Part shown: piece after piece, positions 29,502-38,044 of the stretch | How positions within the stretch are numbered: position 1 is the stretch's first letter | Layout: each line of letters starts with the position of its first letter | NCBI RefSeq assembly: GCF_000143825.1 | Contig: NZ_CM000961.1 | Coordinates: 186,001 to 250,000, forward strand | DNA length: 64,000 nt | Direction: 5' to 3' | Source of the DNA: Corynebacterium genitalium ATCC 33030 | Lineage (GTDB): Bacteria; Actinomycetota; Actinomycetes; Mycobacteriales; Mycobacteriaceae | Notes under the pieces: model-generated | What the model was told of the DNA's origin: nothing | Database searches by the model: none | Seen by the model: the letters and a program-made list of their open reading frames with translations, nothing else | Program-made: the position numbers and the translations under genes

Positions 29502-30612
29502 GGCTGTATTGTCTCTCAACTCGCCCGCAGGGGGAGCACACCACCTCGTAGTGGATCGTCCCGGCGCGGTCCGCCAGCTCAGCCGCAGTCATGCCGCCCT
29601 CGCCGAAAATGACGGCGGTGTCTCCTGGTTGCACATCGGCTGGGTTGTCGCCGAGCCAGACGATGAACTGGTCCATGCATATCCGTCCGACCTGCGGATA
29701 TCGCGCACCGTTCACCGTCACCTCGACCGCGTCCTGCCAGGCGCGCGGAAGCCCGTCGGCATACCCAACAGGCACGACCGCCGTGTACCCGTCCTCCGGC
29801 GCAGTCCACGTCAGCCCGTAGCTCGCACCCTCACCCTTTCCGATGAGTTTCACGGCGACGATCTCCGCCGACCACGTCATCGCCGGGCGCAGCTGGGCGC
29901 GGTCGAAGTCGGTGTTCGGCGCGGTTCCGGGCGCTGCTTCCGGCCCTGTTTCCGGCGCGACGGGGTCAAGCCCGTACAGCGCCACTCCTGCCCGGATCTG
30001 CTCGAAGGCCAGCTCCTTGCGGGACAGCGTGCCGGGAGAGTTCGCCAGGTGGTTGCACGGCACGTCCAGCCCCATGCTGCGGGCCAGGGCAATGCCACGC
30101 TGAAAGGACTCGTACTGCTCCGTGTTGAACGGGTTGCCCGGTTCATCAGCGCAGGCAAGGTGGGACATCACGCCCCTGACAGTGAGGCCAGCGTTCGTGG
30201 CTATCGCGAACGCATCGGCCCAGTCCTCCTCGTCAATTCCGGAGCGGTTCATGCCTGTGTCGAGCATGAGGTGGACGGGGGTGTGGGGGGAAACGTCGAT
30301 AAGCGTGCGCAGGTGCGTCAGTGTGGGGGCACCGACCTCGATGCCTGCAGGAATGGGTTCGCCGGGGGCCCACATCCATGCGAGGACTGGCTTGTCGGTG
30401 AGACGTTTGACCTGGGAGGCTTCGGCGAGGGTGGCCACCCCGAACGCGTCCGCTCCAGCCTTGTCCATGACCGGAACGACGCGCTCCACCCCGTGGTTGT
30501 ACGCATTCGCCTTGACCACGCACATCAGTTTCGCGGCACCGGCACCCCGTTTGAGCAGGGCGGTGTTGTGCGCGATCGCGTCCAGGTCGATGTGGAGTGT
30601 GGCGGGACTCAT
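29485..30612 (-). CDS. alr: Alanine racemase
   Basis: 375 residues. The PLP lysine is in LMCVVKANAYNHG, and the second catalytic residue, tyrosine, in GEGASYGLTW. The barrel and C-terminal beta domain are complete. It makes D-alanine for peptidoglycan. The frame is open to 30678, but that extra part is the GGAATACTGCTC element, so I start at the ATG at 30612 (SPATLHIDLDAIAHN). It heads the operon alr-tsaE-hypothetical-tsaB-rimI-tsaD. An 11-mer GCTTATCGACG is at 30294. Confidence 0.94.
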   Translation of the reverse strand: MSPATLHIDLDAIAHNTALLKRGAGAAKLMCVVKANAYNHGVERVVPVMDKAGADAFGVATLAEASQVKRLTDKPVLAWMWAPGEPIPAGIEVGAPTLTHLRTLIDVSPHTPVHLMLDTGMNRSGIDEEDWADAFAIATNAGLTVRGVMSHLACADEPGNPFNTEQYESFQRGIALARSMGLDVPCNHLANSPGTLSRKELAFEQIRAGVALYGLDPVAPETGPEAAPGTAPNTDFDRAQLRPAMTWSAEIVAVKLIGKGEGASYGLTWTAPEDGYTAVVPVGYADGLPRAWQDAVEVTVNGARYPQVGRICMDQFIVWLGDNPADVQPGDTAVIFGEGGMTAAELADRAGTIHYEVVCSPCGRVERQYSHETSL

Positions 30613-30642
30613 GGGGAATATTGTGCCAAAGGCCCGCTTGCC

Positions 30643-30754
30643 GGAATACTGCTCGGGCTTTTTCAGAATACTGCTCAACTGAACCTGCTGGTCAGAAGTA
30701 TGCGATGCGGCTAATAAGCGCCAGCAGTCTTCTAGGCGCCGCGAGCAGGCTTAG
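30643..30754. repeat. Intergenic element copy B, built on GGAATACTGCTC
   Basis: GGAATACTGCTC at 30643-30654 and AGAATACTGCTC at 30665-30676 are 22 bp apart. After a 45-bp core comes a degenerate inverted motif CAGCAGTCTTCT at 30722-30733, 57 bp from the second left motif, exactly as in copy A (966-1079). A fourth, weak motif GAGCAG lies at 30743. The element fills the alr promoter region. Confidence 0.65.
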
Positions 30755-30787
30755 GGCCCGCCGCGTACGCACACGCACCCGCACGGG

Positions 30788-31447
30788 CTACACGAAGTGG
30801 ATCACACCGAGCAAGACCAGCAGTGCCGCCACGAACCAGGTCGCGCCAAGAGAGACCTTTTCGGAGTTGTCGCGAGCCCAGTCGAAGGCGCGGCCAGCGG
30901 GGCTGAGCGGGGCCCGTCGCACCCACCCCACGAGCAGAGCGCACACGGTGGGCAGGCTCAACGCAACGGTGGCGTAGAGAATGAGGAAGGTGTACCGGGT
31001 CGCCAGCTCAACCCCCGCCGTCGACAGCACGGCCAATCCGCCGTAGAACGGCACGGACGTGGCCGACTGGATCAACCCGAGGATGAAACCGACCACAACA
31101 GTCGTCGGCGAGGGGGTGCGCAGCGGTTCCAGAATGCGCGACACCAGGGCGGAGTTGTCCCCACCGCGCAGCGCCAACAGCCCTGTGACCAGGCCGGTGG
31201 CAATGAGCAGAATTCCGAAGATCGGTCCTTCGACGAAGCGGTGGACGACCGAGCCGAGCCCGTCGAAAAGCGCCAGCATGATGAAGGCGAGCGACGCCAC
31301 ACCCAGCCAGTCCCCGGCGATGAGCAGACTCACCGTGCGCGCGTACTGGCTGCTGCCGCGCGGCACAATGATGCCCACCGCCACGATCACCCCGATGAGT
31401 AGGAGGTTGATCGAGTCGACGAAGGCGAACCCGAGGGCCGAAAGCAT
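30788..31447 (-). CDS. Polytopic membrane protein, possibly LysE/GAP-superfamily
   Basis: 219 residues with six predicted helices, beginning GFAFVDSINLLLIGVIVAVG and ending LVVLLGVIHFV-like (WFVAALLVLLGVIHF). The three-plus-three layout and the SPTTVVVGFILGLIQSATS segment recall small exporter-like families (LysE, GAP, Sap), but I cannot name one with confidence. It follows glmS on the same strand, 9 bp after its stop, and is probably co-transcribed with it. Confidence 0.7.
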   Translation of the reverse strand: MLSALGFAFVDSINLLLIGVIVAVGIIVPRGSSQYARTVSLLIAGDWLGVASLAFIMLALFDGLGSVVHRFVEGPIFGILLIATGLVTGLLALRGGDNSALVSRILEPLRTPSPTTVVVGFILGLIQSATSVPFYGGLAVLSTAGVELATRYTFLILYATVALSLPTVCALLVGWVRRAPLSPAGRAFDWARDNSEKVSLGATWFVAALLVLLGVIHFV

Positions 31448-31456
31448 CTGTAAGCG

Positions 31457-33319
31457 CTACTCGACAGTGACCGACTTGGCCAGGTTGCGCGGCTTGTCAA
31501 TGTCCTCGTTGCCGCACTCGCGTGCAATGAACGCCGCGAGGAACTGCAGCGGAACGGTGGCCAGCAGCGGCTGCATGATCGTCGGTGACTGCGGGATGCG
31601 CATGAGCCAGTTCGCGTACGGTTCGACGGCGGTGTCGTCTTCTTCCGCGATGACGATCGTCTTGGCACCGCGGGCGCGGATCTCCTGGATGTTGGAGACG
31701 ATCTTGGAGTGCAGCTGGGACACGCCGCGCGGGCTCGGGACGATGACCACGACGGGCAGGTCGTCTTCGATCAGCGCGATCGGGCCGTGCTTGAGCTCGC
31801 CGGCGGCAAAGCCTTCCGCGTGGATGTACGCCAGCTCCTTGAGCTTGAGCGCGCCCTCGAGTGCGATCGGGAAACCGACGCCACGGCCGAGGAAGAGCAT
31901 GGTCTTCACAGCACCGAGGGTCTCCGCGATGTGCTTGCACGTGTCGTGGTTGCCCAGCGCGGCTTCGATTTTCTCCGGGATGGCTTCGAGTTCCGCCCAG
32001 ATATCGCGGATCTCATCCGGGTACTTCGTGCCCTTCGCCTGGGCGAGTGCCAGGCCGACGATGTAGTTCGCGGCGACCTGCGCCAAAAACGCCTTCGTCG
32101 ACGCCACACCGATCTCGGGCCCGGCGTGGGTGTAGAGCACAGCGTCGGACTCGCGCGGGATCTGGGAGCCGTTGGTGTTGCACACTGCCAGCACTTTCGC
32201 GCCCTGCGTCTTGGCGTGGCGGACAGCCTCGAGGGTGTCGGCGGTCTCGCCGGATTGGGAGATGGCCAGCACCAAAGTGCGCTCATCCAGCACCGGGTCG
32301 CGGTAGCGGAACTCGGACGCCACCTCGATCTGCACCGGAATGCGCACCCAGTGCTCAATGGCGTACTTCGCAGCCAGTCCGGAGTGGTAGGCGGAGCCAC
32401 AAGCGATCACGAAGACCTGGTTGAAGGACTTCAGTTCACGCTCAGAGATGCTGTTCTCATCGAGGATGACGCGCTCGCCGTCCCAGTGGCCGGCCAGGGT
32501 GTCGCGCACAGCTGCCGGTTGCTCGTAGATCTCCTTCATCATGAAGGAATCGAAGCCGCCCTTTTCTGCAGCTTCCAAGTCCCAGTCGATGGTGAAGGGT
32601 TTGGACTGGGCCGGAGTGCCGTCGAAATGCAGCACCTCGTAGTCGTCCTTCGTGATCACCACGACGGAATCCGATTCGAGCTCCACGGCGTTCTTCGTGT
32701 ACTCGATGAATGCGGCGACGTCGCTGCCGAGGAACATTTCGCCCTCGCCCACACCGACCATGAGCGGGGTCGAGCGGCGCGCGGCAATGATCTGGTCCGG
32801 GTGGTCAGCGTGCACAAAGAGAATGGTGAACGCGCCCTCGAGCTTGCGCAGCACGCTTAGCGACGACTCCTTGAAGTCCCCCGCCGTCTCCCCCTCGTTA
32901 TAGGCGAGAGCGAGCAGGTGGGCAGCGACCTCCGAGTCGGTTTCGGACTGCATCTCAATCCCGGAGCGCTCCAACTCCTCGCGCAGGGACGCGAAGTTCT
33001 CGATGATGCCGTTGTGGACGATGGCAGCCTTGCCGTCGAACGACATGTGGGGGTGGGCGTTCTCATCCGTCGGGCGGCCGTGCGTAGCCCAGCGGGTGTG
33101 CCCGATCGCCGTGGTGCCAGCCAGGTTCTCTGCGCCAATTTCTTCGATTCTGTCCTCGAGGTTCTGCAGTTTGCCCGCACGCTTTGCGACGTCCAAGCTG
33201 CCTTGACCCACTACAGCGATACCGGCGGAGTCATACCCGCGGTACTCCATGCGCCTCAGGGCGTCGAGCGCGATGCCGAGTGCCTGCTGGTCTCCTACGT
33301 ATCCCACGATTCCACACAT
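31457..33319 (-). CDS. glmS: Glutamine-fructose-6-phosphate aminotransferase (isomerising)
   Basis: 620 residues. The N-terminal glutaminase begins MCGIVGYVG, with Cys2 the nucleophile after Met removal. Two SIS sugar-isomerase domains follow (AISQSGETADTLEAV, ELKHGPIALIE), and the end DKPRNLAKSVTVE is canonical. It makes glucosamine-6-phosphate for the cell wall; GlmM, encoded at 36.6 kb, takes the next step. The frame is open for another 255 codons upstream, but that is the antisense of the gene at 33407, so I start at the conserved Met. No glmS ribozyme is evident upstream. Confidence 0.96.
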   Translation of the reverse strand: MCGIVGYVGDQQALGIALDALRRMEYRGYDSAGIAVVGQGSLDVAKRAGKLQNLEDRIEEIGAENLAGTTAIGHTRWATHGRPTDENAHPHMSFDGKAAIVHNGIIENFASLREELERSGIEMQSETDSEVAAHLLALAYNEGETAGDFKESSLSVLRKLEGAFTILFVHADHPDQIIAARRSTPLMVGVGEGEMFLGSDVAAFIEYTKNAVELESDSVVVITKDDYEVLHFDGTPAQSKPFTIDWDLEAAEKGGFDSFMMKEIYEQPAAVRDTLAGHWDGERVILDENSISERELKSFNQVFVIACGSAYHSGLAAKYAIEHWVRIPVQIEVASEFRYRDPVLDERTLVLAISQSGETADTLEAVRHAKTQGAKVLAVCNTNGSQIPRESDAVLYTHAGPEIGVASTKAFLAQVAANYIVGLALAQAKGTKYPDEIRDIWAELEAIPEKIEAALGNHDTCKHIAETLGAVKTMLFLGRGVGFPIALEGALKLKELAYIHAEGFAAGELKHGPIALIEDDLPVVVIVPSPRGVSQLHSKIVSNIQEIRARGAKTIVIAEEDDTAVEPYANWLMRIPQSPTIMQPLLATVPLQFLAAFIARECGNEDIDKPRNLAKSVTVE

Positions 33320-33406
33320 GCGCTTAAGGATAGCCATGTCTGACCCATCACTACTAACCAACGTCAGCTGCTCCCTCCGCCCGGCGTATGCAGTAGTCTT
33401 GGGGGC

Positions 33407-34258
33407 GTGTCTGCGAACTTGAAGAAGCTCAGCGAACTGTCCAAGCGAGGCCCCTACCGCGTCATGGAGGGCGACCTTGGATACACCGGCCTGCCCGGCA
33501 AGGTCTACCTGCCTGCCGAAGGCACCGCCATCCCCGGCGTGGCATTCGGCCACGACTGGATGACGAGCGCCGCCAACTACGAGAAGACGCTGCGCCACCT
33601 GGCTAGCTGGGGCATCGCCGTCGCCGTGCCGGACACGGAGCGCGGTTTCAACCCGAACCACGCCGGTTACGCCGCCGACCTGGAGACCTGCCTGCAGATC
33701 CTGGGTGGGGTGCGCATGGGCAACGGCAACGTCACCATTTCCCCGGGCAAGCTCGGTGTGGCCGGCCACGGCATGGGCGGCGGCTGCGCCGTCCTCGCCA
33801 GCGTGGACAACGACAAGGTCAAGGCAGTTGCACCTGTCTACCCGGCATCCGTCGCCCCTTCCGCCGTTGAGGCGTCCCGCACCATGTTCAAGCCGGGCAT
33901 GATCATCGGCCCCGATGAGGACTCGGACGCGATCTTCGATCCGGGCAACCCCGCCAAGCTGGCCTACAACTGGGCTGGCCCCGTCGCCTACCGCACGGTG
34001 AAGAAGGGCAACCAGCAAGCACTCACCGAGGACAACTTCCGCAAGATGCTGCTGGGCGTGGGCAAGTCCAAGACCAGCGTCCAAGAGACCATCCGCGGCC
34101 TGTTAACCGGGTTCTTCCTGCACCAGCTCGCTGACGAGAAGAAGTATGCAGACTTCTCCGAGATGGATGCCGCCGGCAAGGGTGTGGAATCCATCGTGGG
34201 CAAGGACCTCGCCGATCACGCCGGCTTCGCACGCTCGGACACGAAGAGCATCTTCTAA
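33407..34258 (+). CDS. Alpha/beta-hydrolase (dienelactone hydrolase-like) lacking the nucleophile serine
   Basis: 283 residues, alpha/beta-hydrolase fold with oxyanion strand GVAFGHDWMTS and a nucleophile elbow reading GVAGHGMGGGCAV. In active enzymes the elbow is GHSMGG; here residue 122 is Gly, so ordinary serine-hydrolase catalysis is unlikely. No signal peptide. Starts with GTG at 33407. The C-terminal 90 residues (GNQQALTEDNFRKMLLG, LLTGFFLHQLADEKKY) look like a helical addition. Possible non-catalytic role, such as binding or scaffold; function unknown. It diverges from glmS. Confidence 0.78.
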   Translation: MSANLKKLSELSKRGPYRVMEGDLGYTGLPGKVYLPAEGTAIPGVAFGHDWMTSAANYEKTLRHLASWGIAVAVPDTERGFNPNHAGYAADLETCLQILGGVRMGNGNVTISPGKLGVAGHGMGGGCAVLASVDNDKVKAVAPVYPASVAPSAVEASRTMFKPGMIIGPDEDSDAIFDPGNPAKLAYNWAGPVAYRTVKKGNQQALTEDNFRKMLLGVGKSKTSVQETIRGLLTGFFLHQLADEKKYADFSEMDAAGKGVESIVGKDLADHAGFARSDTKSIF

Positions 34259-34291
34259 CTCCAGCGTGCGGGTTCGCCCTGCCGCCTGGCG

Positions 34292-34546
34292 TTAGCCCTG
34301 CTCGGATCCGGCCCCTGTCGGCCCTTCCCTCCGCAGCACACCCTGCACTTTGCCGTGGCGGACACCACGGTAACCTCCGCGCGGGGTGGTGGTCGGCGGC
34401 TTCTGAATATTCATTTCCTTGGCGAGAGCCTGCTGCCGTGCAGTCTGCTCCATTTGCTGTTGAGTCTGCTGCAGCACCAGTTCGAACTCCGCCATGCGGC
34501 GCGCGGTGCGCTGGTTGAACTGATCGACAAAATCCTTGAAGTCCAT
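34292..34546 (-). CDS. Small hypothetical protein, third gene of an ESX-linked operon
   Basis: 84 residues. The N-terminal half is a predicted amphipathic coiled helix (FVDQFNQRTARRMAEFELVL, then Gln-rich), the C-terminal half basic and disordered (RGGYRGVRHGKVQGVLRRE). Not recognised. The ATG overlaps the stop of the preceding gene (TGATG), so they are translationally coupled; GTGs at 34549 and 34552 are alternatives. Helical, small and next to type VII-like regulatory signals, it could be a secretion substrate or chaperone; this is inference. Confidence 0.65.
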   Translation of the reverse strand: MDFKDFVDQFNQRTARRMAEFELVLQQTQQQMEQTARQQALAKEMNIQKPPTTTPRGGYRGVRHGKVQGVLRREGPTGAGSEQG

Positions 34547-36150
34547 CACCACGTCCTCGTCTTCCTCGTGCGCTCGTTTGTGTCAGAACCGGTGTCAATG
34601 CCGCTGGAGTCGGTGTGCGGCGCTGCAGGTTCGGCTGGCTGGTGCGGCTCCTCTGGGGCAACGTCGGTTGCGTCGCTCGTTTGGCCCGGCTCGCCCGCAC
34701 CGGCGGGTGCCACTGACTGTTTCGGCGGTGGCGGAGGCTCCTTGACCTCAGCAAGCTCGGGTGGCGGGGCCAGCTTCTCCTCCGGTTGTTCAGTTGCTGG
34801 TTGTTCAGTTGCTGGGTTCTCCGGTGCGGGTTTTTCCGGTGCCTGGTGGTCCGGTGCCGGTTTTTCAGGCAGGGTGTCCGATTCCGTCTCGGGCGCCTCC
34901 GGCGGGCATTCGCAGTCTGCCGCCGGCGGGAGTTCCGTTTCGGAGAGACAGTCCATCACCATGTTCTTGAACTCCTCCACCCCAGCAATGAACTGGCCGA
35001 TTGCGGCTTGGCCCACCGGCCCCACCGGAGGGACCGCGGGAAGAGAGGGCGGTGTGGGAAGCACGGGAGGTGCCGTTGGAGCCGCAGGAGCGGGTGGGAC
35101 TCCTCCGAGATCACCACCCAGGCCGACGTTGATATTCACGTTGAGGTTCGCTCCGCCAGCACTCGCGGTGAACCCTGCGGGCTCCGTCGCCACGCTCGCC
35201 GGAATAGTCGGCATGGTCACAGACTCGGCGCTTGGGGGCGCGGCCTGAACCGACGGGGCAGGTGCAGCAACCGGAGCAGGTCCCGGGGCGGGCTCTGGGG
35301 CAGGTGCTGCCTGGGGTCCAGCCGGTTTCACGGGCGCTTCCGTCGCTCCAGTCGGGGGCTGCTCCTTCAGCGGTGGTCCATCAACCGGCGGTTCCTTCTG
35401 CTCCGGCTGTTCGGTTTGTTTTGGCGTGTCCGGTTCGCCCTCTGGGCTAGTAGGTGCGCCGCCGTTAGGCGGGTAGTACTCCTTCGCGGACGGGGATGGG
35501 AGCTGGCCAACTTCGTCGTAGAGGGACTCCAGGTGTTCGTAGCATTGGCGCATGCTCTCATTGCGGTCGTCGATGGTTTTCTCGACGTACATCAGCGCTT
35601 TGACGACGGGCAAGAGCGCGGCAGCCTCGTTCTGCGGCGACGATACAGCGCGCGCCAAGGGGAGGAACTTGAGCAACGTATCCAGGATCGCCAGCACGCC
35701 GTCTTCCGCGTTGGAATCGATCTCATCGACGGCATTGACACACTCTCCTGTTTCGGTACGCAGATCCTCAAGGCAGCGATCTAGTTCGCGCTGGCCCTCA
35801 TCGAGGTCATCCTCATGGCCGGTGATCCCAATATCCCGCAGCCAGTCGCCTGCGGAATTGATCGCGCCGAACGCCAATGGCGCCAGCTCGACGAGAAGGC
35901 CCACAATGCCCCAGCCGCCCGAGCGGCCGCCAGGGAGTGACTTGCCGCCTGGTTGGTCCCCTTTGGGGTTGACCCGCGCGGCTTCGGTGGGCAGGGCGCT
36001 GGTGTCTTTCCCGTTGGTATAGTCCAACTTCGCCGAGATGTCACTCACCTTGGCGTTGATCTGGTTCAAGTCTCCGGAGGAGACACCATTTATTGCGGCT
36101 ACTTCCCGCGTGACAGCGTTGAGGCGGTCTTTGACCTGCGCGTTACCCAC
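34546..36150 (-). CDS. Large Pro/Ala/Glu-rich hypothetical protein, second gene of an ESX-linked operon
   Basis: 534 residues, no cleavable signal. Residues 1-60 are helical (VKDRLNAVTREVAAING), followed by a Gly-rich turn and one hydrophobic stretch (WGIVGLLVELAPLAFGAI). A helical bundle with spaced cysteines (DRCLEDLRTETGECVNAVDE) runs to about 215. The rest is long low-complexity Pro/Glu/Ala sequence, broken by NLNVNINVGLGGDLGG and CLSETELPPAADCECPPE. The organisation, helical head plus Pro-rich tail, recalls type VII-associated proteins, but I cannot name a family. GTG start with a GGAGG site inside the end of the preceding gene. Confidence 0.7.
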   Translation of the reverse strand: MGNAQVKDRLNAVTREVAAINGVSSGDLNQINAKVSDISAKLDYTNGKDTSALPTEAARVNPKGDQPGGKSLPGGRSGGWGIVGLLVELAPLAFGAINSAGDWLRDIGITGHEDDLDEGQRELDRCLEDLRTETGECVNAVDEIDSNAEDGVLAILDTLLKFLPLARAVSSPQNEAAALLPVVKALMYVEKTIDDRNESMRQCYEHLESLYDEVGQLPSPSAKEYYPPNGGAPTSPEGEPDTPKQTEQPEQKEPPVDGPPLKEQPPTGATEAPVKPAGPQAAPAPEPAPGPAPVAAPAPSVQAAPPSAESVTMPTIPASVATEPAGFTASAGGANLNVNINVGLGGDLGGVPPAPAAPTAPPVLPTPPSLPAVPPVGPVGQAAIGQFIAGVEEFKNMVMDCLSETELPPAADCECPPEAPETESDTLPEKPAPDHQAPEKPAPENPATEQPATEQPEEKLAPPPELAEVKEPPPPPKQSVAPAGAGEPGQTSDATDVAPEEPHQPAEPAAPHTDSSGIDTGSDTNERTRKTRTW

Positions 36151-36463
36151 GGGTGAACCTCCTCAGCACAGCCTCCATCGGTGCGGCGTTGCCCTCATCC
36201 GTGGACTCGACATCGTCGGTGAGCGCGAGAATCGACTCGTAATGGCGTATCCGCTCCTGCAAACGCGCGAGAGTGTTCTCATGGACCGCGGTCATGGCCG
36301 CCCCCAAGCGTTCCGCGTCGCTAGTGAACCCCTCCCCCAAACAGGCCGGATCCACGCTCGGCCGCTGCTGGCGGAGCAGCTCCACCGCTTCGGTATACCG
36401 GGATATCGCGCCCCGTAGCGCTTCCCGCATCTCACCCGTGTCTAGCTCTAAAGGTGCATTCAC
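36143..36463 (-). CDS. Small helical hypothetical protein, first gene of an ESX-linked operon
   Basis: 106 residues, almost all helix: LDTGEMREALRGAISRYTEA, a turn with one Cys (VDPACLGEGF), and AMTAVHENTLARLQERIRHY. Size and two-helix pattern are reminiscent of WXG100-like or EspC-like proteins, but there is no clear WxG. The GTG at 36463 is preceded by a run of six G at 7-bp distance, as in ESX-4 lead genes. It overlaps the next gene by 8 bp. A promoter matching that of esxU lies about 60-90 bp upstream. Confidence 0.68.
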   Translation of the reverse strand: MNAPLELDTGEMREALRGAISRYTEAVELLRQQRPSVDPACLGEGFTSDAERLGAAMTAVHENTLARLQERIRHYESILALTDDVESTDEGNAAPMEAVLRRFTRG

Positions 36464-36524
36464 GTTCAATCCCCCCGCGTAAATGAAGCCGCGCATGCGG
36501 CAGTCGAATTCCTCACACAGAGTT

Positions 36525-36553
36525 AGACTGCCGCGGACCCCCCTTTGGTTCCC
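36525..36553 (-). promoter_or_regulatory. ECF-type (SigM-like) promoter of the unrecognised three-gene operon
   Basis: On the minus strand: -35 GGGAACC (36547-36553), 16-bp spacer, -10 CAGTCT (36525-36530). The 29-bp block is identical at 25 positions to the one upstream of esxU. GGGAACC with a GTC-type -10 is the form reported for mycobacterial SigM promoters, which include esxU-esxT. Confidence 0.7.
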
Positions 36554-36594
36554 TGCTGCCCCAATTACTTTAAGGCATTTTCAGCGCACTCGCG

Positions 36595-37938
36595 CTAGAC
36601 AGAGGCGACAGTGGCGGCGAGCTTGCCAGCTACCTTGCGCGCATGCTCCTCCTCCGCTGCTTCCACCATGACGCGGAAGAGCTCTTCGGTACCAGAGGGG
36701 CGCAGCAGCACACGGCCACTCGAGCCAAGCTCGGCCTCTGCGGCGGCGGTGGCTTCCTTGACCTCGGGGTTGTCCAGGATGAGCGACTTGTCCGACACGG
36801 GCACGTTGATGAGCACCTGCGGCAGCACCGTCATCACGCTGGCCAGCTCTTTCAGTGTCGCGCCGGTTTCGGCCATGCGCTCCATGATCATCAGGCCGCT
36901 CAACGTTCCATCGCCCGTCGTCGCGCGGGACGGCAGCACGATGTGGCCGGACTGCTCGCCGCCGAGTGAGTAATCGCCGCGCGCGAGTTCCTCGAGCACG
37001 TATCGGTCGCCCACCTTCGTCTCCAGCACAGCGATGCCCTCGCGCTCCATGGCAAGCTTCAGCCCGAGGTTGCTCATCACGGTAGCCACGAGCGTGTTTT
37101 TGCGTAACGACGACTTCTCCTTCAGGCCCAAAGCCAGAATCGCCATAATTTGGTCGCCATCGACAACATTGCCCTCGGCATCGACAGCCAGGCAGCGGTC
37201 GGCATCGCCGTCGTGGGCCAGGCCCAAATCAGCGCCGTGCTCGACAACGGCTTTTTGCACCTGGGAGATGTGAGTAGATCCGCAGTTGTCGTTGATATTG
37301 AAGGCGTTGGGCTTGTTGAAGATCGGGATGACCTTCGCCCCGGCTTCTGCGTAGGCCTCCGGCGCAAGTCGGGAGGCGGCACCGTTGGCGCAGTCTACGA
37401 CGACCTTCAGGCCGTTGAGACGAGTGGTCACCGAGGCGTTGAGGTGGTCCAAGTAGCGGTCGTGGGCTTCCGGGGACTCCTCGATGATGCGGCCGATGCC
37501 GGTGCCGGTTGGTCCGCCCTCATCGATGTGGGCCATCTCCTCCTCGATGTCGTTCTCCACGTCGTCAGGGAGCTTCTTGCCGCCGGCGGAGAAGAACTTG
37601 ATGCCGTTGTCCGGCATGGGGTTGTGGGACGCGGAGATCATCACGCCGATATCCGCGCCGTAGTCGTCAGTGAGGAACGCCAAGCCCGGCGTCGGGATGA
37701 CTCCGACGCGGAGCACGTCCACACCTTTCGATGCCATACCGGCTGCCATTGCCGCCGCCAGCATCTCCCCCGACACGCGCGGGTCGCGGCCGATGATGGC
37801 GGTCGCACGACGCTGGTCGGAACGCTTCGTCTGCGTCAACACCGTGGCCGCTGCCTGGCCCAGCTTCAGCGCCAAAGGCGCGGTCAGAGCTTCATTGGCC
37901 AAGCCACGGACACCGTCAGTTCCAAACAGTCGAGTCAT
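36595..37938 (-). CDS. glmM: Phosphoglucosamine mutase
   Basis: 447 residues. [17 protein letters not shown] opens the fold, the phosphoserine is in [14 protein letters not shown], the metal loop is DGDADRC, the sugar-binding loop GGEQSGHIV, and the phosphate site [14 protein letters not shown]. It interconverts glucosamine-6- and 1-phosphate for UDP-GlcNAc, working with GlmS. The region upstream contains the only intergenic copy of the 11-mer (37980-37990) and the rpsI terminator. Confidence 0.96.
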   Translation of the reverse strand: MTRLFGTDGVRGLANEALTAPLALKLGQAAATVLTQTKRSDQRRATAIIGRDPRVSGEMLAAAMAAGMASKGVDVLRVGVIPTPGLAFLTDDYGADIGVMISASHNPMPDNGIKFFSAGGKKLPDDVENDIEEEMAHIDEGGPTGTGIGRIIEESPEAHDRYLDHLNASVTTRLNGLKVVVDCANGAASRLAPEAYAEAGAKVIPIFNKPNAFNINDNCGSTHISQVQKAVVEHGADLGLAHDGDADRCLAVDAEGNVVDGDQIMAILALGLKEKSSLRKNTLVATVMSNLGLKLAMEREGIAVLETKVGDRYVLEELARGDYSLGGEQSGHIVLPSRATTGDGTLSGLMIMERMAETGATLKELASVMTVLPQVLINVPVSDKSLILDNPEVKEATAAAEAELGSSGRVLLRPSGTEELFRVMVEAAEEEHARKVAGKLAATVASV

Positions 37939-37979
37939 GAGACACCATTATGCCTTAGGGGATTTTCAGGTTGGTAATG

Positions 37980-37990
37980 CGTCGATAAGC
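37980..37990 (-). repeat. Over-represented 11-mer GCTTATCGACG (intergenic member of 18 copies)
   Basis: Exact copies with GCTTATCGACG on the plus strand start at 326, 12401, 14469, 20247, 27083, 41930, 46387, 49488 and 60506. On the minus strand they start (leftmost base) at 9340, 10806, 16338, 27955, 28708, 30294, 37980, 42673 and 50937. Flanking bases are not conserved, the reading frame differs between genes, and only this copy is outside a gene. It directly follows the T run of the rpsI terminator. One-mismatch forms occur, for example at 9405, 23597 and 44366. Confidence 0.93.
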
Positions 37991-38026
37991 GAAAAGCGCC
38001 CCCACCCGCAAAGGGTGACGGCGCTT
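37990..38026 (-). terminator. Rho-independent terminator of rplM-rpsI
   Basis: On the minus strand the outer stem AAGCGCC/GGCGCTT (38020-38026 with 37994-38000) encloses an inner stem CACCC/GGGTG. TTTTCGCTT follows. It lies 20 bp downstream of the rpsI stop. Confidence 0.8.
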
Positions 38027-38044
38027 GTGAAGCAGTAACCGCGA

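Noticed and set aside
30613-30678. N-terminal extension of alanine racemase (22 codons)
   Set aside because: These codons are the repeat element; alanine racemases start close to LHIDLDAIAHN.
33320-34084. A 255-codon open extension in front of glmS
   Set aside because: It is antisense to the hydrolase gene at 33407-34258; the conserved GlmS start MCGIVGYVG requires Cys as residue 2.
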